Origin: Pricia antarctica
Lineage (GTDB): Bacteria; Bacteroidota; Bacteroidia; Flavobacteriales; Flavobacteriaceae
Assembly (NCBI GenBank): GCA_011050085.1
Contig: DRGL01000010.1
Coordinates: 1 to 63,040, forward strand
Direction: 5' to 3'
DNA length: 63,040 bases
Each line of letters opens with the position of its first letter. The stretch's first letter is position 1. Below the pieces are notes generated by a model, which was not told the origin of the DNA, ran no database searches, and saw only the letters and a list, made by a program, of their open reading frames with translations. A program made the position numbers and the translations under genes. Positions 17,970 to 26,778 of the stretch are shown here, one piece after another.

Positions 17970-19131
17970 TTTTTACGGCGATTTTTTGTTTGGCCATTTG
18001 CGTAAGGCTCAAATAGCCTACTATTCCAGAAACGATTGAAACAACTGTTGCCAATATTAGGCTTCCTATGAGATAGGTTTTGAGCCCTTTTAGCGCGACT
18101 AGGTTTTCCATAATCGTATCCAAGGCAAAGAAATTTTCTTCCCCTGTAATCCAAACCCCGGTTTGTACACTGAAATACAGTATGAACGGAATGAAGGGGG
18201 GTAGGCTGATATTTGAAAAGGCAAAGGCGATGGGCTTGTTTAATTTGAACAAGAAGGCCAGACCGAACACCAATACCGTATGCAACCCCCAAAACGGACT
18301 TAAACCTACAAAAAGTCCCAATGCAATTGAAAGGGCTTTTTTTCTAGGGGAGTCCTTACTTCCTAAAATATCTTCGGAAAAGAATCTAGTTATTCCCTTT
18401 TTTTTTATCCTTCGAAAAAAATCACGGGGTTTGATGTAGAAAAGCGTAATTAGTACGAAAATAGTGTTCAGTACACTGATACGGGCAAAGTCGGGACCCT
18501 TTCGAAAATGGGATACTCTTTCAGCTTCGTCGTAAGAGATTTTTACGGGGACATTCTTGACTAGTGTACCGCTCCAAGCCGCCCTAACAATAACCTCGAT
18601 TTCAAATTCGAATTTTGGCGTGTATAATTTCAATTTTTCGATTTCCCTGAGCGGATAGAGTCGAAAGCCACATTGTGTATCCGTTAGCCAAGTACCGGTT
18701 TCGAACCAAAACCAAAAATTTGAAAACTTGTTGCCAAAACTACTTGATCCGGGCACATCATGCTGCTTCATATTACGGGATCCTATGTAAAGTACGTTCT
18801 TGGACTCCTCTTGCTGCAAGGCCTCCAAAAAAACGGGAATATCTTCCGGAAAATGTTGTCCGTCGGAATCTATAGTAATGGCAAAATCGTAATCGAGTTT
18901 TCGAGCTTTCCTAAACCCGATGAGCAATGCATTACCCTTGCCCTTGTTTTTTGGGAGGTGTATGCTATGGATATCAGGATAATTTTTTAAAATTTCTGCC
19001 GTACTATCCGTAGCCCCGTCATTCACGACGACTATATTTGGAGTGATGGCCAAAACGCCATCCAATACCCTGGCCAAAGTACCTGCGTTATTGTATGTAG
19101 GTATAAGCACACAGTAATTAAGCTGTTGCAT
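17962..19131 (-). CDS. Family 2 glycosyltransferase with C-terminal DUF2062
   Basis: 389 aa from Met at 19131; an in-frame Met at 19164 would add 11 unremarkable residues. The GT-A domain opens YCVLIPTYNNAGTLARVLDG and carries VVNDGATDST and the DSDGQHF metal motif, as in dolichyl-phosphate-sugar synthases. The C-terminal ~140 residues are membrane-embedded DUF2062 (KALSIALGLFVGLSPFWGLHT). Such proteins are regular members of aryl-polyene and flexirubin loci, where a lipid-linked or envelope sugar step is assumed. Overlaps the MMPL gene by eight bases. Confidence 0.88.
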   Translation of the reverse strand: MQQLNYCVLIPTYNNAGTLARVLDGVLAITPNIVVVNDGATDSTAEILKNYPDIHSIHLPKNKGKGNALLIGFRKARKLDYDFAITIDSDGQHFPEDIPVFLEALQQEESKNVLYIGSRNMKQHDVPGSSSFGNKFSNFWFWFETGTWLTDTQCGFRLYPLREIEKLKLYTPKFEFEIEVIVRAAWSGTLVKNVPVKISYDEAERVSHFRKGPDFARISVLNTIFVLITLFYIKPRDFFRRIKKKGITRFFSEDILGSKDSPRKKALSIALGLFVGLSPFWGLHTVLVFGLAFLFKLNKPIAFAFSNISLPPFIPFILYFSVQTGVWITGEENFFALDTIMENLVALKGLKTYLIGSLILATVVSIVSGIVGYLSLTQMAKQKIAVKNG

Positions 19132-19203
19132 CGTATGCTGTATGTGCAGTGTAGAAGTTGGCACTTCGCGGTTTTCCGGTAAAGATAAGAATTCAAGCCG
19201 TCG

Positions 19204-19698
19204 CTAAAATAATTGCTTTTCCGTTTGGGTAAAGCTTTCCGATAGTAAGACAAACCCCTTTACGAACGCCTTGGCGCCCATATCATGCATAGAGGTGTAA
19301 TTTACCATGATAAACTGTTTGTCTTCTTCCTTATTTTTATGATATCCTGTAATTTTGGGTACGCTTTCCTGAACGCTGAGCCGAATACATCGTATTTCGA
19401 CGTTCGTTGGCTCCAATGCAATGGCGTATTCCACTAACTCTCGGCCTTCTTTAAAAAAGCTCTTCTTTTCTGGAATTCCTTGCGCATATTGGGCCATCAT
19501 CGTGGTTACTGCACCTTTGTAAGCGACCAAGGTGGTTTCATCATTTTTTCCAACCGCTGTCAGGGTATCGAAGAGTAATTTGACTGCTTCCTCATCTTTA
19601 GATGCATTGCGATAGTCTTGCCGTACTTTATCTAAATCGGGAGATATAGAGGTAAGGGTCATACATCCCACAAAAAACAAAAGAAGTTTTAACGTCAT
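19204..19698 (-). CDS. Small secreted/lipoprotein-like protein of the pigment locus
   Basis: 164 aa. The start MTLKLLLFFVGCMTLTS is a signal peptide with a possible lipobox (FVGC, Cys12). The rest is soluble and helical, with TPR-like stretches (LVAYKGAVTTMMAQYAQG, GRELVEYAIALEPTNVEIRCI). No enzymatic motif is seen. It lies three bases downstream of a dehydratase-like gene and among LolA-like and lipoprotein genes, so a periplasmic accessory role in pigment transfer is plausible. Function unknown. Confidence 0.7.
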   Translation of the reverse strand: MTLKLLLFFVGCMTLTSISPDLDKVRQDYRNASKDEEAVKLLFDTLTAVGKNDETTLVAYKGAVTTMMAQYAQGIPEKKSFFKEGRELVEYAIALEPTNVEIRCIRLSVQESVPKITGYHKNKEEDKQFIMVNYTSMHDMGAKAFVKGFVLLSESFTQTEKQLF

Positions 19699-19701
19699 GA
19701 T

Positions 19702-20070
19702 CTAGGATAAAATTTTAAAGATGGCACTCATTTTTAAAGCAAGTGTATCATCAATTAAAACCGTATTTTTCACTTTAATCACGCCCTCTGACTCAGAAAT
19801 ATCAAGGGTCAAGTGTACCGTATCGTTTTTTTCAGGATTGATTATGGCCATAAATTTCACATTGGAAACAACGGATAAAAATAGTTTTTTGTTCACTGAC
19901 TTTTCCGTGAGCTCCTTAACGAGTTGAATCGAACAAACGCCGGGCATTATTGGATTCCCAGGGAAATGGCCCTTGAACACCTCATGGTCTTTATTTAATT
20001 TCACCGAAGCATTCACTGAACCACCGGTATCGGTAAAGGATTGTAATGTATAAAGTTCTTTTATCAACAT
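19702..20070 (-). CDS. Hot-dog 3-hydroxyacyl-ACP dehydratase-like protein
   Basis: 122 aa. The motif FKGHFPGNPIMPGVCSIQLV (33-52) is the FabZ/FabA active-site segment with the catalytic His in GHFPG; the long helix and closing strands follow (FMAIINPEKNDTVHLTLDI). It would dehydrate 3-hydroxyacyl-ACP during polyene extension, or serve as a non-canonical partner of the other hot-dog proteins at 32098 and 33084. It lies in a block of envelope genes, with 10 and 3 bases to its neighbours. Confidence 0.82.
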   Translation of the reverse strand: MLIKELYTLQSFTDTGGSVNASVKLNKDHEVFKGHFPGNPIMPGVCSIQLVKELTEKSVNKKLFLSVVSNVKFMAIINPEKNDTVHLTLDISESEGVIKVKNTVLIDDTLALKMSAIFKILS

Positions 20071-20080
20071 GTTGTTCTGA

Positions 20081-20689
20081 CTAAATGCCGCTTAAGGTTA
20101 TGGTCAATGGTATCGTATTATGTACGATTTGGATTTTATTTGCGTAGTTTTTTTCTATTTTAGAAAATAAGAAAGCAACTTTCTCCTTGCCGCCGCCGGT
20201 TCTGATTATCTTTTGTAGCACAGCATGATCAAGGTAAAAATAATGTTTTTTAGAACCAATTTTAGCGCCATACACAATGTCATCATTGTGCTTAAAGGTC
20301 TGTAGAATCTGTGGAGACTCCTCTAAAAGTGTTTTAAAATCTTTTTTAAGGATGTTGATGAGTAGTTTACGATCCATTTCTTTTAGAATACGGTTGATCT
20401 TGAAATCATCTTCTTGAAAGGTAAAATCGAATAACGTATTACCAATTTCGGTTGTGAAAACGGTACGGTGGTGGTTCGTACCTAATTTTTTGACGATGAA
20501 CAAACCGCCGAATGTTTTTCCAAAAGCTTCAATGTTCGCTTTGTACACATAATCTGTTGAATCGTTTGCAAAATAGGGATTCAGGCTTGTCTCTTGAAGT
20601 GTTTCCACTGATTGAAATCCATTTTTATTTGGATATGAAGCGCATCCGGTAAGGAACAGCGCGAGAAGACTACTGAGAAAAATGCGCAT
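20081..20689 (-). CDS. Putative lipoprotein of the pigment locus
   Basis: 202 aa from Met at 20689. The upstream in-frame start (20719) would put ten polar residues before the signal sequence; MRIFLSSLLALFLTGCASYP is a clean lipoprotein signal with lipobox LTGC. The mature part is rich in beta strands (FGGLFIVKKLG, HRTVFTTEIGNTLFDFTF). The start overlaps the end of the LolA-like gene by 20 bases. Proteins of this kind often sit next to LolA-like genes in aryl-polyene clusters, resembling a LolB-type acceptor at the outer membrane. That analogy is inference; no family motif is certain. Confidence 0.75.
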   Translation of the reverse strand: MRIFLSSLLALFLTGCASYPNKNGFQSVETLQETSLNPYFANDSTDYVYKANIEAFGKTFGGLFIVKKLGTNHHRTVFTTEIGNTLFDFTFQEDDFKINRILKEMDRKLLINILKKDFKTLLEESPQILQTFKHNDDIVYGAKIGSKKHYFYLDHAVLQKIIRTGGGKEKVAFLFSKIEKNYANKIQIVHNTIPLTITLSGI

Positions 20690-21413
20690 CGGACAAGGCT
20701 TGGTTAACTTTTCGTCCACTAAAGACGATCAATGTATAATCATCGGAAGGTTCAATCATCTTTACCTCCATAACTTCTCCGGCAGGGGAGAAGGTCATGT
20801 GAAAAGCCTTAATGAATTCCACGAATTGGGCATCTTTAGGTATAAAATACACCAAGTAATTTCCATCTTTCTTAAAATAAGCTATGTCGAATTGATCATC
20901 TTCGAACAAATCTCCACGAATACTTGCGGTTATCAGTTGATTGAGTTGTGTAAAAATTTTGTTTCCCTGAACATCCATGTTGCTTTTGTTGCCATTATCG
21001 TTGATGTATAGGGTATTATTTTTAAATATAATCGCATATGAAAAAGGTTCGACATACGCCCACCTTACCAGGTCGGGAGCTTTATAGGCTAAATTTCCTT
21101 TCGATTCTATATCACTGGATAAAAAATCAAGATGTTTGTATTGCGTAAAATCACTGGTAATGGTAGTTGTGGCCTCAGCCTGCTGCTTAACTGTAGTTCT
21201 TAAACTATTAGCCTCTTCGGTAGTCAATTTGGTTTGGCCGGTAAGCTTCGCGGAAAATACGAATACGATGAAGATGAGAAGATAATTTCTGAAAACAAGA
21301 TTGTATTGCTCCTTTATCAATAGCGGAAACACCGACACGGGCAATGGGATTAGTCTATTGTGCCAATACGTAATTGGGTTACCTAAATTGGAATTATAAT
21401 TAGTCATAGGCAT
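20670..21413 (-). CDS. LolA-like outer-membrane lipid/lipoprotein carrier
   Basis: Up to 247 aa. The hydrophobic signal NYLLIFIVFVFSAKLTGQ lies about 45 residues from the first Met, so the true start may lie inside; an AAGGAG stretch occurs just ahead of the hydrophobic segment, but no normal in-frame start follows it. The mature part matches the LolA fold: SDFTQYKHLDFLSSDIESKG, LAYKAPDLVRWAYVEPF and NTLYINDNGNKSN. It would shuttle a hydrophobic cargo, here probably the pigment or its glycolipid form, across the periplasm. It overlaps the deacetylase gene by 14 bases. Confidence 0.85.
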   Translation of the reverse strand: MPMTNYNSNLGNPITYWHNRLIPLPVSVFPLLIKEQYNLVFRNYLLIFIVFVFSAKLTGQTKLTTEEANSLRTTVKQQAEATTTITSDFTQYKHLDFLSSDIESKGNLAYKAPDLVRWAYVEPFSYAIIFKNNTLYINDNGNKSNMDVQGNKIFTQLNQLITASIRGDLFEDDQFDIAYFKKDGNYLVYFIPKDAQFVEFIKAFHMTFSPAGEVMEVKMIEPSDDYTLIVFSGRKVNQALSDAHFSQ

Positions 21414-22176
21414 CTATTTCCAACAATTGTTCTACGGGTACGGATTGTAGATTTTTATGCTGTAAAATTACCAATAACCGTTCCAAAACCCCCACCGTTT
21501 TATCACTGGTATCGTGCAAAAGTATAATGTCTCCTTTTTTTACTTTGGTAGCGATGCGATTGAATATCCTTGCTTCTGACCGTGAAGTAGTATCCAAAGA
21601 GCGTACGCTCCACCCAATGGAATGTAACCCGAGATGCTTGACCGCCTTTTCAATTTGCGGATTGGTTACGCCAAAGGCAGGGCGATAGAGCATCATTTGT
21701 CTGTCTGTCAAGGATTTTACGATATTTTTTGTGCTGTTAAGCTCGGCTATTACTTTCTCAGAACTGAAAAATCCGAAGGATTTTGAATGTGAATAGGTGT
21801 GGTTTCCGATGGAATGTCCTTCTTCAAGAATTTGTAGCACAATATCAGGATGGTCTTCAACTTGTTTTCCGATACAAAAGAAGGTAGCCTTTGCCCCGTA
21901 GGCTTCTAATAATTCCAACACTTTGGGCGTAAATTCCGAATTCGGACCGTCGTCAAACGTTATGGATACCCATGTATTGCTAATTTCTTTGTTGTTGTTT
22001 AGCGATATTACGTGATAATTCCATCCAACAAAAAACGAACCGCACAATGTAATGATGAACCAGACAAGAATTAATAGGGCGAAAGTCCACCAAGGGATAG
22101 GGTTGAAAAAGGCAACTATTGCCAAGACCAAAACGAAAAGAATTGCAATGGGATTGATTAGTCTGCGCCTTAACAT
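21400..22176 (-). CDS. Polysaccharide deacetylase-family (NodB-like) membrane protein
   Basis: 258 aa. Two N-terminal membrane segments (LFVLVLAIVAFF, TFALLILVWFIITLCGSFFV) precede a NodB domain: SITFDDGPNSEFTPKVLELL gives the Asp base and Asp metal ligand, and IGNHTYSH the two His ligands. A later RPAFGV and LLHDTSD (catalytic His) complete the carbohydrate esterase 4 motif set. It removes acetyl groups from a glycan; in this locus a sugar attached by the GT2 protein could be the target. It overlaps the chain-length-factor-like gene by seven bases. Confidence 0.88.
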   Translation of the reverse strand: MLRRRLINPIAILFVLVLAIVAFFNPIPWWTFALLILVWFIITLCGSFFVGWNYHVISLNNNKEISNTWVSITFDDGPNSEFTPKVLELLEAYGAKATFFCIGKQVEDHPDIVLQILEEGHSIGNHTYSHSKSFGFFSSEKVIAELNSTKNIVKSLTDRQMMLYRPAFGVTNPQIEKAVKHLGLHSIGWSVRSLDTTSRSEARIFNRIATKVKKGDIILLHDTSDKTVGVLERLLVILQHKNLQSVPVEQLLEIDAYD

Positions 22177-23237
22177 CTGCGAAGTAAGGTAAGACTATGG
22201 TTCTCCCCGCGATATTGGTTGTAAATCAGCATCGTTTCTGGTCCGTCGACAGGAACCGCATTCAGGTGTACCACATTGGGCACACGTTGTTCTTTTATAA
22301 TTTTACTCGCCAACCAAAAGCCAAATCCTGATGCGGTATCGAACTCGCCAGATAGATGCTTAAAATATACTTGAGCGGTGTTTTTAAAAAGTCCGTTGGC
22401 AAGTCCGTTATAATATCCGTCAAATTCAACATCACCGTTGTAACCGAAGATTACGGCATCTATATCATTTGGTTCTAATCCGTATTCCGATAAAAATGTC
22501 CGAACTTTTTCCGGAACTTGATTTTGGGTTAGAGTATTGTAGGTTTTTATCCCCATAAGTTCGGCGTAACAAGAGGGTCTTTGTACACTAGAAAGCGTAA
22601 AAAAATGAGCCCCCTCGGCGAAAACAGCGCCTTTTGTTCCAGAGTTTATAACGGACATGGTCTCTACGGGTCTTTCTTTAATGTGTCCGATTAGTTCATG
22701 TGTTTTCACATGGTGATCGACCAGTTCATCGACGCCGCCTACCAAAATATGGTTTGCTTCTCCGTTTTCCAATTGCATTTTGGCGTCCAAGACTGCCGAT
22801 TCGAAGGAAATGGACGAATGTACATAGGTGAAGTTATGGCCTTTACAACCCATGCCCAAGGCAATTTGACCGGCCACCGTATTATGTGAAGATTGAATGA
22901 ATCGTGTGGGGGTTAAAAATTGCTCTTTGTTGCCAATGATATCCCTCACAAATTTTTCCGAATCACCGATACAGCCCAAACCGGTACCGACTATTATGGC
23001 ATCTATCTCGTTTTCTTCTATCCCTGCCTCGGTCATAGCGGTCTTTGCACTAACAGTACTCATTTTAATACCCTTAGCCATTCTTCTTGCCGCTGCCGGG
23101 GGAATGTAATCTTTATAATCTGGCGCTATAATCTTCAGAACCGTATCGTTATAGCATATTACGTCTTCTAAAAAGAGCGAATTGTCAAACGTCTTTTGTG
23201 CTGAAACTGAACCTATGCTGTTTATATAGACGGGCAT
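22170..23237 (-). CDS. Ketosynthase-like chain-length factor
   Basis: 355 aa, thiolase fold. Compared with the neighbouring ketosynthase, the nucleophile segment TACSSA is replaced by YVHSSIS (138-144), so the catalytic Cys is lost. The usual HGT motif is also absent. A His in FKHLSGEFDTASG lies near the second His position. Loss of the Cys in a ketosynthase encoded next to a complete one (23372) is the mark of a chain-length factor in type II polyketide systems, as in the ApeO/ApeC pair of aryl-polyene synthesis. It should set polyene length as a heterodimer. It starts after a 134-base gap and overlaps the deacetylase gene. Confidence 0.82.
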   Translation of the reverse strand: MPVYINSIGSVSAQKTFDNSLFLEDVICYNDTVLKIIAPDYKDYIPPAAARRMAKGIKMSTVSAKTAMTEAGIEENEIDAIIVGTGLGCIGDSEKFVRDIIGNKEQFLTPTRFIQSSHNTVAGQIALGMGCKGHNFTYVHSSISFESAVLDAKMQLENGEANHILVGGVDELVDHHVKTHELIGHIKERPVETMSVINSGTKGAVFAEGAHFFTLSSVQRPSCYAELMGIKTYNTLTQNQVPEKVRTFLSEYGLEPNDIDAVIFGYNGDVEFDGYYNGLANGLFKNTAQVYFKHLSGEFDTASGFGFWLASKIIKEQRVPNVVHLNAVPVDGPETMLIYNQYRGENHSLTLLRRC

Positions 23238-23371
23238 TGTTAGATTATGCGTTTATGGATAAAAAAGAGAGTTTTGTTTTTTTCAAATTCCGTTTATAAT
23301 ATCATTCTACATATGTATTATCCAATACTCTGAAAATACAAATAGTGCTTCATGCTCAATTAAATAGGCTT

Positions 23372-24571
23372 CTATCCGCGTTTAGAAAATATCAATGTCG
23401 AACAATTTCCCCCAAAGCCAAAAGAATTCGAAAGTACATGTCGAATCGGTTTTTTAGTTACTGCAGTGACCGGTTCGAGTTTAAATTCCTTCATGGGGGT
23501 TTTATAATTTAGGTTGGGGAATAACATATCATTTTGCAGCGCCAAAACTGAATATACGGCTTCGACGGCTCCCGCTGCAGCTAATGTATGGCCTGTGAAT
23601 GCTTTGGTGGAGCTGAATTCAGGAACCTTGTCACCGAATAATCGAATTAGGGCATGACCCTCAGAAAGATCGTTATTCGGCGTCGCAGTACCATGTGCAT
23701 TTACATAATCGATGTCGGAGGCTTGTATTCCCGCGGTTTTTAATGCTTTTTCCATCGCCAAAACTGCTCCATCGCCATGTTCAGAAGATGCTGTTTGATG
23801 GTAGGCGTCGTTTGCATTACCGTAGCCCGTGACATAACCTAATACCTTTTTACCATCCTTTTCTACAAGTGCATCCGATTCCAAAATAAGAAATGCGGCA
23901 GCTTCCCCTAAATTAAGTCCCTTGCGTTCAGCGTCGAAAGGAGCACTGTAGGTATCGGATAAAATCAGAAGGGTCTTAAAACCGTTGATGGTAAATTTAG
24001 ATAAACAGTCGCTACCGCCGACAATGACACGGTCTAACTGTCCTGATTTGATCATGCGTGCACCCAACATGATAGCATTCGCTGCAGAGGAACAAGCGGT
24101 ACTAATAGTGGTTACAAAACTTTCTTCAAGCCCTAAAAAGGATGCAATTTTTTTTGTGGAGTCGCCGGCGTGAAGCCCTATGATGTGTTGTCTGACCTCG
24201 GGCCGGTCAAAATAATCGTAGAAATATTGTTCTGATTTATCCATACCGCCTACAGTTGTTCCCGAAATCAATCCGGTTCTTTCGCTGTTGATAGTTTGTA
24301 TTCCGGCATTGGAGATAGCTTCCTTGGCGGCCATACACCCAATCAGCACAGTGCGTGAAACTTCGTTCGGAGTAAAGCCCAGTTGCTTTTCTAAAACGGG
24401 GTTAGTGTGGATGATTTCGCCGACCATGATATCGTCCCTATGAATAGTTTCAATTTGCGAAATCCTAGAAATGCCCGTTTTACCGGCAATAAGCGATGCA
24501 TAATTTTCTGCTACATTGTTTCCAATGGCCGATACAATGCCCATTCCCGTTATTGCTACACCTCTTGTCAT
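23372..24571 (-). CDS. Beta-ketoacyl-ACP synthase (aryl-polyene elongating KS, ApeO-like)
   Basis: 399 aa, complete FabF-type enzyme: MTRGVAITGMGIVSAIG start, nucleophile Cys160 in STACSSAANA, HGTATPNNDLSEG with the first active-site His, FTGHTLAAAGAVEAV with the second, and the terminal SFGFGGNC loop. It extends the ACP-bound aryl chain with malonyl units. Paired with the Cys-less partner directly downstream, it probably forms the iterative polyene synthase. It is separated from the upstream ACP gene by 184 bases. Confidence 0.92.
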   Translation of the reverse strand: MTRGVAITGMGIVSAIGNNVAENYASLIAGKTGISRISQIETIHRDDIMVGEIIHTNPVLEKQLGFTPNEVSRTVLIGCMAAKEAISNAGIQTINSERTGLISGTTVGGMDKSEQYFYDYFDRPEVRQHIIGLHAGDSTKKIASFLGLEESFVTTISTACSSAANAIMLGARMIKSGQLDRVIVGGSDCLSKFTINGFKTLLILSDTYSAPFDAERKGLNLGEAAAFLILESDALVEKDGKKVLGYVTGYGNANDAYHQTASSEHGDGAVLAMEKALKTAGIQASDIDYVNAHGTATPNNDLSEGHALIRLFGDKVPEFSSTKAFTGHTLAAAGAVEAVYSVLALQNDMLFPNLNYKTPMKEFKLEPVTAVTKKPIRHVLSNSFGFGGNCSTLIFSKRG

Positions 24572-24755
24572 TTCTGAATTCAGAAAATATATTGGTTTTC
24601 GTAAACTACTATTTTATGTTATTCAATTTAGGAACCGAATGTTGTATCGTAAATTATACTACTACAATACTTAAAATCCCGTCCGACAGTCTAAAAGATT
24701 GCAGTAACCGAAAGCTGTCAGATTGAACCTTTTAAAGTTTGATTGATAGTAGCAC

Positions 24756-25013
24756 CTAACGACTACGATGCTTGCTAATGTAACCGGCCATAGTTTCGAC
24801 CGATTCGAATATGGTCTTACCCTGTTTTGGGTCGTCTAGTTTGATGCCATAATCTTTATCGAGCATTACGATTAATTCTAGAGCATCAATTGAATCTAGG
24901 CCCAAACCTTCGCCGAAAAGGGGATCGGTATCCTTAATTTCTTCAACGGCAACATCTTCTAGATTTAGTTGCTCAATGATTTTCTCCTTTAATTCTTGTT
25001 TCAATTCACTCAT
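24756..25013 (-). CDS. Acyl carrier protein
   Basis: 85 aa. The phosphopantetheine site is GLGLDSIDALELIV with Ser41, and the acidic helix II is typical of type II fatty-acid/polyketide ACPs. Its start overlaps the stop of the truncated ketosynthase gene (four-base ATGA overlap). It should carry the growing aryl polyene. A second ACP lies at 36675-36923; which serves the polyene and which the resorcinol arm cannot be told from sequence. Confidence 0.93.
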   Translation of the reverse strand: MSELKQELKEKIIEQLNLEDVAVEEIKDTDPLFGEGLGLDSIDALELIVMLDKDYGIKLDDPKQGKTIFESVETMAGYISKHRSR

Positions 25014-25627
25014 GGGGTACGGTATAATTTGGTTAACTGTTGTTCGGTATGTACGCTTTTTCCGGTCGATGATACGAGATATAAAAATGCCTCGTAGCTA
25101 TTTTTATCAACATCGACCCATCCGCAAAGTACTTCATCGGCTTTATCGGTATGCAACAAATTCTCGGAATAATCCTTTAAAAACCCCGGATTAAACGCGT
25201 TAAAGATAAAAAAACTATTTTCGGAACGAAGTTTATGTCTGATGCTAATTTCACCGATACAAATATTGGGCAAAGTATATACGAAAACGGAAGGACTCGG
25301 ATAGAAATTGTCTGCATCGGATATAGATTCATGATATTTTCGGTCGGTATCTAGACTTGAGGCCCGATTGGATAGAACAACGGCCAAATTCCAATCTTCT
25401 TTGGATGTATCTGGATGACCTAAAAGCACCTCTGCCGCCAAAAATGTTAATTTGCTGAGTCTATCCATTTTAAAGAATTTAGGATATTCGATTGCAAAAT
25501 GTTTGTAAGCAGATTTCATAAAATCGCCCAAGTCACCGGAAGTGTTTTTAAAAAGGATGTCTTGGTCAAGTGAAACGGTGTTTCCCTTAATATGGCAGTA
25601 CTTTGCTATATATGCGATTTTTTTCAT
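25010..25627 (-). CDS. Truncated ketosynthase-like protein
   Basis: 205 aa. FFKMDRLSKLTFLAAEVLL, LAVVLSNRASSLDTD and SPSVFVYTLPNICIGEISIRH correspond to the N-terminal half of a thiolase-fold ketosynthase, including the nucleophile loop, here TLPNICIG; the first His and the C-terminal half are absent. It cannot be a full condensing enzyme. Such half-size proteins recur in aryl-polyene/flexirubin loci, commonly labelled 3-oxoacyl-ACP synthase. Translationally coupled on both sides (four-base overlaps with the methyltransferase and ACP genes), so it probably acts on the same ACP, perhaps as a scaffold. Role is inferred. Confidence 0.75.
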   Translation of the reverse strand: MKKIAYIAKYCHIKGNTVSLDQDILFKNTSGDLGDFMKSAYKHFAIEYPKFFKMDRLSKLTFLAAEVLLGHPDTSKEDWNLAVVLSNRASSLDTDRKYHESISDADNFYPSPSVFVYTLPNICIGEISIRHKLRSENSFFIFNAFNPGFLKDYSENLLHTDKADEVLCGWVDVDKNSYEAFLYLVSSTGKSVHTEQQLTKLYRTP

Positions 25628-26685
25628 GCCTTTTTACACACCAGCATAGTATGAAATTCACCGACTTGTACATCTTCTTCCAACGTCAATCCGGCCTTTT
25701 CGATGAGCTCGATGAACTCAGTAGCCTTATACATTTTGCTGTTCCCGTTGGCCAAGGCAGTAAAATAAAGTGATGTTGCTTCGAGCGTAAAGCGGGCATT
25801 ATCGAATTTTTGACGATCTGTATAGGTTTCTATGATGATCAGCTGTGTCGCATTGTCCATTGAATGGACACAGGTTTTTAATATTCTCAATATTTCATCC
25901 TTTGAAAAACAATCCAAAAACTGGCTCATCCAAATCGTATCGGCCCCTTTTTGTATTTGTGGATTTTCGGATAGCCAGTCGATTTCCTGGCCTGATATTC
26001 TATCCTCTAATCCATTTTCTTTGGCATTGGCGAGCGCTTTTTTTAATTGACCCGGTAAATCGAAAATTTTCACCTGCACATCGGGGTTGTATTTGGCGCA
26101 AAGCACCGCAAACTTCCCCGTATTCCCTCCAATATCGAAAAGAGTTTTGGGCTCGTGCCGGAATACCAAGGGTAATGCCTCCCCGAAAATTTCATCTGAA
26201 TAAAAATGGTCGAATTCAAACCATGATTTTTGTATATGGGGTGGGAGTTGAGATAGACCTTCGTAAACCGTTGGCCAAGGCCCCAATTCTTTTAGGCCGC
26301 TCGGCTCTCCTTTGACTATGGACTCATGTAGGTGAAAAAGACCTTGATAACAGACATCCTGCGTGAAATTCAGGTTCGCTTCCGTCATTTTGTTGTAATT
26401 CAAAAAATACCCTGTCTTGGTCAGTTCATAGGTTCCATCGGGGTGTTTTTCAACAATATCGGAACTTTCGGCAATTTCAAGCAGTACGCTTAAACCATAT
26501 TCACTTACCGATATAGCTTCTGATAGTTCCTCTAAGGTTGTCCCCCCATTAGTGCCGTTCTCAAATAGATAGTCTAGAACACCCAATTTTCGCAACGATA
26601 TTGTTGTCTGGAACACGAAAGGAGCAAATGCGATTTTTTGCGCCTGCTCCAAGGCTTCAATAGCTTTTATCTTTTTTTTGGGCAT
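25624..26685 (-). CDS. SAM-dependent methyltransferase with N-terminal dimerisation domain
   Basis: 353 aa. The N-terminal ~100 residues form a winged-helix dimerisation module (TISLRKLGVLDYLFENG, YELTKTGYFLNYN). The class I SAM-binding motif is LFDIGGNTGKFAVLCAKYN, then VKIFDLPGQLKKA with the acidic ribose ligand, and DTIWMSQFLDCFS. This layout is that of small-molecule methyltransferases of the O-methyltransferase/C-methyltransferase group. Flexirubin and many aryl polyenes carry a C-methyl group ortho to the phenol, so ring C-methylation is the likely job. Coupled to the truncated ketosynthase and ACP genes. Confidence 0.87.
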   Translation of the reverse strand: MPKKKIKAIEALEQAQKIAFAPFVFQTTISLRKLGVLDYLFENGTNGGTTLEELSEAISVSEYGLSVLLEIAESSDIVEKHPDGTYELTKTGYFLNYNKMTEANLNFTQDVCYQGLFHLHESIVKGEPSGLKELGPWPTVYEGLSQLPPHIQKSWFEFDHFYSDEIFGEALPLVFRHEPKTLFDIGGNTGKFAVLCAKYNPDVQVKIFDLPGQLKKALANAKENGLEDRISGQEIDWLSENPQIQKGADTIWMSQFLDCFSKDEILRILKTCVHSMDNATQLIIIETYTDRQKFDNARFTLEATSLYFTALANGNSKMYKATEFIELIEKAGLTLEEDVQVGEFHTMLVCKKA

Positions 26686-26778
26686 GCAGTTTTTCAGTTC
26701 TTTTGGTTACGCAAATTTAAGGATTGTGGGCCGAATAGGAAATTATAATACGGGAGACCGTTCAAAAAAACACTTCAC

